Shown here: positions 6,510 to 11,941 of the stretch, piece by piece
Layout of the letters: each line of letters begins with the position of its first letter
Position numbering within the stretch: position 1 is the stretch's first letter
Origin: Sphingomonas sp. S-NIH.Pt15_0812
GTDB taxonomy: Bacteria > Pseudomonadota > Alphaproteobacteria > Sphingomonadales > Sphingomonadaceae
Direction: 5' to 3'
DNA length: 12,067 nucleotides
Assembly: GCF_003951315.1 (NCBI RefSeq)
Contig: NZ_QLJH01000055.1
Location: 1 to 12,067, forward strand
The notes under the pieces: model-generated
Told to the model about the DNA's origin: nothing
What the model saw: the letters and a program-made list of their open reading frames with translations, nothing else
The model's database searches: none
Made by a program: the position numbers and the translations under genes

Positions 6510-7106
6510 ATGACCAAACCATCCAATAGCGCGCTGATCCTGATCGAGTACGTCAACGACTGGCTGTCGCCGACCGGCGGCATCTACCCGCAGTTCCAGG
6601 ACCGCGAGCAGGTCGACACCGCGATCGCCAACTCAAAGATCGCCCTGGGCCAAGCGCGCGCCCGCGGCATGCACGTCATCCACGCCTCGCTCAAGTTCGA
6701 GTCGACCTACAAGGTTCTGGGTGAGAGCAAGTACGGTCTGCGCAAGATGATGCGCGATTATGGCTCGTTCCTGGGCGAGCAGGCCGACTTCTTCCCCGGG
6801 TTCGAGCCCGCCGAGGGTGAGCATGTCGTGCGTGAACGCGCCGGGGGCAGCAGCGTCTTCGTCGGCACCACGCTCGACGGCTATCTGCGCAACAACGGCA
6901 TCTTCGATATCTATCTGGCCGGCTTCTCGCTGCGGCAGTGCGTCGAATCCTCGATGCGCAATGCACATGACCTCGGCTACCACACCAACGTCCTCTGGGA
7001 TGCATCGGCCGGCTACACGCGCAAGCAGCAGGAGGATTTCCTCGCCGAGATCGCCCCATTTTATGCCAACGCCCTCACCACGCAGGACTTCGTGGCGCAG
7101 ACCTGA
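6510..7106 (+). CDS. Isochorismatase-like cysteine hydrolase
   Basis: The 198-residue protein has the isochorismatase-like (cysteine hydrolase) fold: ALILIEYVNDWL (8-19), HVIHASLKF (55-63), a SSVFVGTTLDGYLRNNGI segment (114-131), AGFSLRQCVESSMRNAHDLG (137-156) and a VLWDA strand (161-165). C144 is the predicted nucleophile. The other two triad positions look non-standard: the usual Asp is E13, and the usual Lys region reads VVRERAGGSS with Arg and Glu instead. Related proteins with an IEYQNDF-type start exist, but the lost Lys makes the reaction uncertain. I chose the ATG at 6510, with AGGAG 8 bases upstream, over a GTG at 6501. It lies third in the SDR-GST run. Confidence 0.88.
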   Translation: MTKPSNSALILIEYVNDWLSPTGGIYPQFQDREQVDTAIANSKIALGQARARGMHVIHASLKFESTYKVLGESKYGLRKMMRDYGSFLGEQADFFPGFEPAEGEHVVRERAGGSSVFVGTTLDGYLRNNGIFDIYLAGFSLRQCVESSMRNAHDLGYHTNVLWDASAGYTRKQQEDFLAEIAPFYANALTTQDFVAQT

Positions 7107-7123
7107 AGCCACTGCGGCCCGTG

Positions 7124-7157
7124 CCTGGCGCCCCCTCCCACTTTCCGGGGCGCCGGG
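7124..7157 (+). terminator. Strong GC hairpin after the hydrolase gene
   Basis: GGCGCCCC (7127-7134) pairs with GGGGCGCC (7147-7154) around a 12-base loop. One wobble and two more GC pairs extend the stem to 11. No run of T follows, so it may be a partial terminator or an mRNA 3'-end stabiliser separating the first three genes from the ABM gene. Confidence 0.45.
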
Positions 7158-7190
7158 TACTATCTTCCCCGCCAGGCAACGAGGCAGCCG

Positions 7191-7451
7191 ATGATCGGAA
7201 TGACGGTCGACCTCACGATCACACCCGGCAGCGGCGACGCGTTCGAGCGCGCCTTCGCGGTACAGGCCGTTGCGGTGCGCGCAAAAGAGCCGGGCAATCG
7301 GCTCTACGCCTTATTCCGGTCGAAGGCGTCGGCTGATGCCTACACGCTGGTCAAGATCTACGACGACGAGGCCGCACTAGAGGCGCACCGCGCGGCAGGG
7401 CTTAACGCCAAAGGGCCTTGCCAGTACCTTCCTACAAGAAGCGCCTCGTGA
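7191..7451 (+). CDS. ABM-domain protein (putative quinol monooxygenase type), short C-terminus
   Basis: The 86-residue protein resembles the antibiotic-biosynthesis-monooxygenase (ABM) family of small ferredoxin-like dimeric oxygenases. It has a first strand MTVDLTITPGSGDAFERAF, a core EPGNRLYALFRSKASADAYT and the characteristic LVKIYDDEAALEAHRAA (to about residue 69). Members usually run 95-105 residues, with about 20 more after the HR motif; here the tail LNAKGPCQYLPTRSAS is short and unlike the family, so the gene may be frameshifted or truncated near its end. A GAGG site precedes the ATG. It lies 84 bases after the hydrolase gene behind a hairpin. Cofactor-free quinol oxidation would fit the SDR/GST neighbours, but this is inference. 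Confidence 0.75.
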   Translation: MIGMTVDLTITPGSGDAFERAFAVQAVAVRAKEPGNRLYALFRSKASADAYTLVKIYDDEAALEAHRAAGLNAKGPCQYLPTRSAS

Positions 7452-7600
7452 AACGGCCGGGGCGTCCCCATTGGGATGGATGGTAAGGAAGAGCGGGCCG
7501 ACCGTGCTACTATTAGAAGCATGTAATAGTGGCAGATGTAGTGGAGGGACCAACAGTTTCCCGCGTCCATTGCCGCAGAATTTTGACGATTGCCCCTCTA
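7452..7600. other. Intergenic stretch with no recognised gene
   Basis: I see no supportable gene in this stretch. Composition drops from GC-rich to mixed. The only structure is the inverted repeat at 7505-7534. Confidence 0.5.
7505..7534. repeat. Eleven-base inverted repeat (AT-rich hairpin)
   Basis: TGCTACTATTA (7505-7515) pairs with TAATAGTGGCA (7524-7534), with one T-G wobble, around the 8-base loop GAAGCATG. It could be a bidirectional transcription end for the convergent genes on either side, or a protein-binding palindrome. No T-run follows. Confidence 0.45.
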
Positions 7601-7876
7601 TCAAACATGATGGAGGTGGTTTACGAGCCACCACCCGGTGAGTTTCACCTCTACGTTCTGATCCGAGATTAGCGACTGACCCTGCGGGTAAGTTGCGGCA
7701 TCGTTGGTCAGTAAGGGCCGTATCGTGTCATAAAGACCTTTCTCCTGCTGCCTGTTGATTTTCGTTGGCGGATTTTCCGCCGTCATTGCTGTGCCAATCA
7801 AAATTGCCGCTCCACTCACGAATAAATTAACCAATAACTTTGCGTTTTCCGCCATCTTCTCTGCATCAGATACCAT
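7601..7876 (-). CDS. Small hypothetical protein, possibly exported
   Basis: This minus-strand frame encodes up to 91 residues, which I do not recognise. An internal ATG at 7855 gives an 84-residue form starting MAENAKLLVNLFVSGAAILI. That form has a short charged start and one hydrophobic stretch of about 20 residues ending near GTAMTA, resembling a signal peptide or membrane anchor; the rest is polar. An AGAGAAG-like sequence before the internal ATG slightly favours it. It is convergent with the ABM gene. Base composition is more AT-rich than the operon. It could be spurious. Confidence 0.35.
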   Translation of the reverse strand: MVSDAEKMAENAKLLVNLFVSGAAILIGTAMTAENPPTKINRQQEKGLYDTIRPLLTNDAATYPQGQSLISDQNVEVKLTGWWLVNHLHHV

Positions 7877-8081
7877 TAGCCGATTGACAATTCAAAGCTT
7901 AAAGATCATTGTACCAGTTAAGAGAAGTTGGATCGGCCCATTCCCCCTCCGCCCCAATAACCGGTGATCGAGAGGGGCGAGCCGGTCGCATTAGGATAGC
8001 CGGTTCATAACGTGGGCGGCGCTTCGAAACGCGGATTGGCGGGAATCAGGACGGTCAGCGCAATCTTCAATGCCGTGGTAA
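7877..8081. other. Intergenic stretch with no recognised gene
   Basis: This stretch separates two minus-strand frames. A minus-strand frame running to about 8005 shadows the next gene's end and has no start or family signal of its own. I see nothing else here that can be supported. Confidence 0.4.
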
Positions 8082-8113
8082 CGGCCGGCCCATCATCAGC
8101 AAGGGGCCGGCCG
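8082..8113 (-). terminator. GC-rich hairpin after the periplasmic protein gene
   Basis: CGGCCGGCCC (8082-8091) and GGGCCGGCCG (8104-8113) form a perfect 10-base stem with a 12-base loop, starting 9 bases beyond the stop of the minus-strand gene. The T-run of a classical intrinsic terminator is missing, so it may act with Rho or only as a 3'-end stabiliser. Confidence 0.5.
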
Positions 8114-8122
8114 GATACGAGA

Positions 8123-8674
8123 TTAGCGACCGGTGCAGAAGGGACGACCTGCCTCCGACAGCAGCCGTTCACGCCGGACTTGGCCATTGGGTGCCTTGCC
8201 TTGATACATTGCGCACTCCTTGGCGTCGTATTCGAGACGGGCTTCACGATAGCGCAGCCGGGCATCGACCTTCCGGAAGGCGATCATCTCGGCGCTGGGA
8301 AGCGCGTCATTGCCATAGCTCCGCTCGACTCCACGGCGATCGAGTTCGGTGTCGATTGCATCGAGCGTACGATTGTACGAGGCCAATTCGGCGGCACTTA
8401 CGAAACCCTGCCTGCGGCTCAGGCGAGTCATGTTTTCCCGCACTTGCGAGACCTCGTTGTTGAGCTTTCCCGCCCGGGTCCGGGCCACATTCCCGCTGCG
8501 CTGTCCCGCCGCGATGCGATCCTGTGCAAGCGAAACGCGCGCCTTGAGCGTATTTGTCGCCCGGGTGTTCTCGGCACGTGCTGCCTGGCTGCCTTGTGCT
8601 TGTGCTTGTGCGACCGTGGGGGTCATTGCGCCGACCGAAATGGCGATGACTGGCAGGATCATATTGAGCTTCAT
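8123..8674 (-). CDS. Hypothetical exported protein with coiled-coil character
   Basis: The 183-residue protein starts MKLNMILPVIAISVGAM and continues TPTVAQAQA, a convincing Sec signal peptide with cleavage near residue 26. The mature part is charged and rich in Ala, Arg and Glu (about 30-115), with a heptad-like pattern and no obvious beta structure, suggesting helical or coiled-coil folding in the periplasm. Two cysteines, in AKECAMYQG and GRPFCTGR at the C-terminus, could form a disulphide. GGAAAG lies 7 bases before the ATG. I cannot assign a known family. It is a single minus-strand gene between the metabolic block and the IS481 remnant. Confidence 0.75.
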   Translation of the reverse strand: MKLNMILPVIAISVGAMTPTVAQAQAQGSQAARAENTRATNTLKARVSLAQDRIAAGQRSGNVARTRAGKLNNEVSQVRENMTRLSRRQGFVSAAELASYNRTLDAIDTELDRRGVERSYGNDALPSAEMIAFRKVDARLRYREARLEYDAKECAMYQGKAPNGQVRRERLLSEAGRPFCTGR

Positions 8675-8731
8675 TGCGACTTTCCGAACAGCAGATTGGA
8701 ACGGCTACAACGTTGCGGTCGCATCCAGGCT

Positions 8732-8737
8732 CCTAGG
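8732..8737. repeat. IS481 target duplication, left (CCTAGG)
   Basis: CCTAGG lies directly before the TGTTTAGT terminus. It contains CTAG, the target core known for IS481 (NCTAGN, 6-base duplication). The right copy at 9812-9817 is CCTAAG, one change away. Confidence 0.65.
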
Positions 8738-8810
8738 TGTTTAGTCCCGCGGTTTGATGGTGCGATGCTTTCGTTCGAATGGAAGGAGGCCGTATGGGAC
8801 AGGTACGTCA

Positions 8811-8834
8811 CGAGTGATCGCGTGCGATCACTCG
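8811..8834. repeat. Near-perfect 24-base palindrome in the IS481 pseudogene
   Basis: CGAGTGATCGC (8811-8821) and GCGATCACTCG (8824-8834) are perfect 11-base arms around GT. It lies where the transposase should read MGQVRHGSATTT, adds about 16 bases and creates the first stop codon. It may be a small insertion or a replication-slippage product. Confidence 0.6.
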
Positions 8835-9058
8835 CCACGACCACGTACGCCGTCCGAGCAGCAATACAGCGATCGCAAAGCTTCGCTCGCGATGCTGAGC
8901 CGTGAGCTGGCGATCAACCCGAAGACGGTGGCGAAGTGGCGGAAACGGGCGACGGTCGACGACCTGAAGACCGGGCGGAAGGCCCCTCATTCCACCACTC
9001 TGTCCGAGGCCGAGGGGGCGATGGTTGTGGCGTTCCGGCGCCACACGCTGCTGCCGCT

Positions 9059-9080
9059 AGCCTGCGCTCGCGAAGGCGGG
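9059..9080. repeat. Short interspersed element-like insertion, copy 1
   Basis: AGCCTGCGCTCGCGAAGGCG with two further G sits where the IS481 family reads LLPLDDCLYAL. It shifts the frame, with a net gain of about 19 bases judged from the family protein. Ungapped, 17 of its 22 bases match copy 2 at 9560-9581. Confidence 0.5.
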
Positions 9081-9559
9081 GGACTGCCTCTATGCCTTGC
9101 AGCCGTCGCTTCCGCATCTCACCCGGTCAGCACTGCATCGGTGCTTACAATGGCACGGCATCTCCCGCCTGCCGGACATCGAGGGCGACAAACCGAAGCG
9201 TCAGCGCTTCAAGCGCTACCCGATCGGCTTCTTTCACATCGGTATAGCCTTGGGTAGCAGACTGCCGAAGGCAAGCTTTACTTGTTCGTCGGCATCAACC
9301 GCTACCCGCCAAGTTGGTGGTCACGTAGCTGGTCAACAAGGCTGATCGCCGGACGGCGTGGGAGTTCCTCGAACACCTGCTGAAAGCCGTTCCCTATCGC
9401 ATCCACATGATCTTGACCGATAACCGCATTCAGTTCGCCGACCAGCCACGCAACCGCAACGCCGCCCGGTCGCGCCGGATGCGTTTCGACATGATCTGCG
9501 AGGCCAACGACATCGAACACCGGCTCACCAAACCGAACCACCCATGAATCAATGGTCAG

Positions 9560-9581
9560 AGCCTGCCCCGGCGAAGGCAGA
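9560..9581. repeat. Short interspersed element-like insertion, copy 2
   Basis: AGCCTGCCCCGGCGAAGGCA with two further bases interrupts the conserved NGQVERMNRTI motif of the transposase, adding about 23 bases. CTGCC and GGCAG inside it can pair around CCGGCGAA. Its similarity to copy 1 suggests a shared repeat family. Confidence 0.5.
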
Positions 9582-9811
9582 GGTCGAGCGGATGAACCGG
9601 ACCATCAAGGAGGCGACCGTTAGACGCTTCCACTACGACAGCCATGACCAACTGCGGACACACCTCGCCAACTTCATGGCAGCCTACAACTTTGCCTGCC
9701 GGCTCGAGACGCTCAACGGCCTTACACCCTACGAATGCATCACCAAAATCTGGACGTCGGAGCCAGACCGGTTCATCGTCAATCCGATTCACCAGATGCC
9801 GGAACTAAACA

Positions 9812-9817
9812 CCTAAG
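9812..9817. repeat. IS481 target duplication, right (CCTAAG)
   Basis: CCTAAG directly follows the terminal ACTAAACA and differs from the left CCTAGG by one base. The transposase stop codon (9814-9816) lies inside it. Confidence 0.6.
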
Positions 9818-10115
9818 AGCTTAGCACCGAATTCAAAGAGTACAATATAACGATTTGGGTAATTGATACTTACTTACATAGAGCAATTAAATATAGGGAC
9901 GCTGCTGAGGCATTAAATTTATATTTACAAAACTGATGTCTGACAATTTATTCAGAATAATGCGCTTTAATTATAAAATTTGCCCGATTGGTACTGAAAA
10001 TAAGAATTTTTTTCGTTTTTTTAATACCTTGCAACTTGAATTTGATATTGATTAACCTTGCGTATTTGGTTGAACTGCGTATTAGGTGCGCCATAGCTAT
10101 TTTGGTAAGCAATCT
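9818..10115. other. AT-rich intergenic region upstream of the second AraC-type gene
   Basis: About 300 bases, very AT-rich. A short plus-strand frame (9817-9936) ends in AAEALNLYLQN but has no start codon, so I do not call it a gene. Poly-T tracts occur near 10007-10022. The only clear structure is the tandem direct repeat at 10059-10086. A weak promoter guess is TTGAAC (10070-10075) with a TAGCTA-like box 18 bases on (10094-10099). Confidence 0.4.
10059..10086 (+). promoter_or_regulatory. Tandem direct repeat, possible regulator operator
   Basis: TGCGTATTTGG (10059-10069) and TGCGTATTAGG (10076-10086) match at 10 of 11 bases with a 17-base period and end 29 bases before the AraC-type ATG. 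AraC-family regulators bind tandem half-sites, so autoregulation is plausible. A reverse-oriented TGCGTA also occurs near 11108-11113, between this gene and the next. Confidence 0.4.
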
Positions 10116-11099
10116 ATGTCGGATTCACTAAGTTTGCTGGCATGCAAGCCCGCTGTTTGGCGGCCTCAGCCAATCATGCGTTATTCCGTTGTCGGAAATC
10201 GCCAGCTCAATAGGCTCAATGAAAGTGGAGGCGTTGCAGTCCACTTAGGAAGAATCTCGGGCGACCAGTTTCACGTTGCATTCCAGGGAACGCAAAGCAC
10301 GTCACTCAGCATTTGGACTACGAGTACAAAATCTGGGTTTATCAGCAAGCCGAAAGTTTTGGATGATCTAATCTCTATCCGCTTCATCGATCAAGGTACG
10401 ATGCTTCGTTCCAACCAAAATGGAAAGGAAGTAGTGGCTGGGTCCAACCACGCTCTATATAGCGTTTTTGCCGAAATGGAAATTGAGCAAGCGTCGCCGG
10501 GATTTTCTGCCACGTCAGCGACGGTTAGGCGCAGTGACATGGGCAAAGCTTGGCAAGCTTTGTTTAAACAAGATGCTAGCACGTTACCCAATTTTCAAGC
10601 CTATATAAAAGTTGAAGATGCAGGTATATTAGCATTACGGCAAACAATTTGGACGCTGGGGATGAAGGTAGCAAGGCAACTTGATCCGGGAGACCTGATA
10701 ATTCCGTTGCTTCATGAAGTTTTAATATATCAAATAATTGGATCATGGCCTAAAGCTGGTTTTACTATAGTTCCTAAACACGAAGATGCTAGTGATAGAC
10801 AAATAAAAAGTGCTGTAGAATTTATAGAAGATCGTATTTCATTGGCGATATCGTTAGACGATATAGCTAGTTATGTTGGCGTAAGTGTTCGTACGCTTCA
10901 ATCATCTTTTAAAAAGAAGATAGGGCTAAGTCCTATTCAGTTTCTTATTATGAGGAGATTAGACAGAGCTATGGAAGATCTTAGCAAAAACAACACAGAT
11001 AGTGTAGGAGAAGTGGCCCGCCGCTGGGGGTTTGTTCATATGAGCGATTTTTCTCGTAGATATAAACAGCGATTTGGTAAAACCCCAAAGCAAAGATAA
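10116..11099 (+). CDS. AraC-family transcriptional regulator (AT-rich, acquired)
   Basis: The 327-residue protein has a C-terminal AraC/XylS double helix-turn-helix at about 228-325: ISLDDIASYVGVSVRTLQSS with FKKKIGLSPIQFLIMRRLDR, then DSVGEVARRWGFVHMSDFSR and RYKQRFGKTPKQ. The N-terminal 210 residues resemble the AraC-binding-like domain of the activator-type AraC group (PF14525-like), with GGVAVHLGRI near 38-47. I chose the ATG at 10116; a GTG at 10086 is possible but falls at the end of the direct repeat. GC is about 50 percent in the first half and below 40 percent in the second, far from the GC-rich genes to the left, which points to foreign origin. No target gene is adjacent except the small DUF6894 gene 86 bases downstream. 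Confidence 0.88.
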   Translation: MSDSLSLLACKPAVWRPQPIMRYSVVGNRQLNRLNESGGVAVHLGRISGDQFHVAFQGTQSTSLSIWTTSTKSGFISKPKVLDDLISIRFIDQGTMLRSNQNGKEVVAGSNHALYSVFAEMEIEQASPGFSATSATVRRSDMGKAWQALFKQDASTLPNFQAYIKVEDAGILALRQTIWTLGMKVARQLDPGDLIIPLLHEVLIYQIIGSWPKAGFTIVPKHEDASDRQIKSAVEFIEDRISLAISLDDIASYVGVSVRTLQSSFKKKIGLSPIQFLIMRRLDRAMEDLSKNNTDSVGEVARRWGFVHMSDFSRRYKQRFGKTPKQR

Positions 11100-11185
11100 A
11101 AATAGGTTTACGCATATCTATCAATAATAAAGCATATAAAATATATCGAAATATACGTCATGCACTCTCTATAAAGGATTTATAA

Positions 11186-11437
11186 ATGCCCAAATATTAT
11201 TTTGACCTTAACGACAAAATTTTAAATATAGACAGTCATGGTATTATTTTTGAAAATCAAGTAAAAGCTCGTAACGAGGCTGTAAAGTTTGCGGGAGCAT
11301 TAATCGCTGAACACGCGGAGGACGTCTGGATCCAACGCCGTGAGTTAATTATGGTTGTCAAAGGTGAAGATAACATCCCGCTGTTTCAGCTTACATTTTT
11401 TGCTACAGATTTACAGAGCATAGAAAGCTTACAATAA
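11186..11437 (+). CDS. DUF6894 family small protein
   Basis: The 83-residue protein begins MPKYYFDLNDKILNIDSHGI and continues with NEAVKFAGALIAEHAEDVWI, the pattern of DUF6894, a family common in Alphaproteobacteria: an N-terminal P-x-Y-[FY]-F strand, a D-x-x-G turn, an EA..A..L helix and a C-terminal beta hairpin (ELIMVVKGEDNIPLFQLTFF). Function is unknown; stress or regulatory roles are only suggested. AAAGGA lies 7 bases before the ATG. The gene is very AT-rich, like the AraC-type gene before it, and lies on the same strand, so the two probably arrived together. The length is normal and the frame intact. Confidence 0.8.
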   Translation: MPKYYFDLNDKILNIDSHGIIFENQVKARNEAVKFAGALIAEHAEDVWIQRRELIMVVKGEDNIPLFQLTFFATDLQSIESLQ

Positions 11438-11538
11438 ATTTTGAAGCACCTCATGAGTTTTTATCTATACGTTTATTTTTGGCATTTTGAAGATCGTATT
11501 GACGATGATCCCGTCTGGCTCAGGAGTCCAGCCGACCG

Positions 11539-11752
11539 AGCAAACCAATGGACTACGCCCTTAGTGGAGTCCTTCAACGGATTCCTGCGGAGCGAATGCC
11601 TGAACACGCACTAGTTCCTATAGCTGAAAGACGCCAGAGCCAAGATCGAGGCTTGGCAACGCGACTCTAACGAGAGCCGTCCTCACACATCGCTTGGCTG
11701 GCTGACGCCGGTCGGATATGCTGCTGGCGCGGCAAAGACCGCAACCAAATGA
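11539..11752 (+). pseudogene. IS3-family OrfB C-terminal remnant
   Basis: This is the last part of an IS3-family DDE transposase, recoverable in two frames. It starts SKPMDYAL; after one extra base near 11561-11563 it reads VESFNGFLRSECLNTH, then FL and LKDARAKIEAWQRDSNESRP, ending LGWLTPVGYAAGAAKTATK and TGA at 11750-11752. The Glu in VESFNG is the third catalytic residue. Two TAG stops replace Trp (after NTH) and Ser (after FL), so the copy is dead. No N-terminal part remains; the join to the AT-rich island lies just upstream, around 11500-11538. Confidence 0.85.
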
Positions 11753-11837
11753 ACTGACCCGAGTCCTCCGGATTGGTCCATTCTTTGTGGGAAATTCCCG
11801 GTTAGGTTTGGCAGGTGCCAGACGAGGGAATCCGCCG

Positions 11838-11941
11838 ATGAAGAAGTCGAGGTTCAGCGAGCAGCAGATAGCGTTCATCCTCAAGCAGGCCGAGGATGGA
11901 ACAACCATCGAGGAGGTTTGCCGGAAGGCCGGCATATCAAT
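11838..11941 (+). pseudogene. IS3-family OrfA, truncated by a second IS3 element
   Basis: The frame starts MKKSRFSEQQIAFILKQAED and continues GTTIEEVCRKAGIS, the N-terminal helix-turn-helix of an IS3-family OrfA. In intact relatives an ATFYNW-type segment follows. Here the homology ends at about 11936-11941, exactly where the TGACGTGCTCCCC terminus of the next element begins, so this gene was interrupted by insertion. It starts 85 bases after the OrfB remnant; both are of the same general type and could belong to one kind of element. Confidence 0.85.

Larger units (their letters stand above)
8738..9811 (+). mobile_element. Degenerate IS481-family insertion sequence
   Basis: The element is about 1.07 kb. 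Its left end begins TGTTTAGTCCCG and its right end, reverse complemented, begins TGTTTAGTTCCGG, giving TG...CA termini with a clear inverted repeat. Flanks CCTAGG and CCTAAG fit the CTAG target preference of IS481. The single transposase frame is broken in several places, so this copy cannot move by itself. It sits at the boundary between the GC-rich segment and the AT-rich island to its right. Confidence 0.8.
8794..9816 (+). pseudogene. IS481-family transposase, inactivated
   Basis: Reading across frames recovers a nearly full-length IS481 transposase: MGQVRH at 8794, ASLAMLSRELAINPKTVAKW, HRCLQWHGISRLPDIEGDK, YPIGFFHI, KLYLFVGI, WEFLEHLLKAVPYRIHMILT, VERMNRTIKEATVRRFHY and TSEPDRFIVNPIHQMPELNT before the stop at 9814-9816. 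Damage includes a TGA after MGQVRHE inside a palindrome (8811-8834), an extra A near 8877, a short insertion near 9059-9079, scrambled sequence near 9245-9255 and 9300-9330, a TGA for the conserved Trp near 9544, and an insertion at about 9560-9581. The first catalytic Asp (HIDIAEV in the family) is now HIGIA, and Gly in the TDNGIQF motif is Arg. It is certainly non-functional. Family identity is secure; the reference reading is from knowledge of the family. Confidence 0.92.

Noticed and set aside
8012..8905. Plus-strand open frame of 297 codons across the exported-protein gene and IS481 start
   Set aside because: It is antisense to a gene with a signal peptide and ribosome-binding site, and it runs across the IS481 terminus.
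9817..9936. Possible C-terminal gene fragment ending AAEALNLYLQN
   Set aside because: No start codon, a stop lies directly in front, and no family is recognised; also, the CTAG target would itself have given an in-frame stop before the insertion.
10070..10099. Sigma-70 type promoter for the second AraC-type gene
   Set aside because: TTGAAC is acceptable but the -10 match is poor; kept only as a weak remark in the intergenic entry.
11770..11837. Small palindrome GGGAAATTCCC as an IS end
   Set aside because: It has no partner repeat at a second terminus in the window and is too short to assign.
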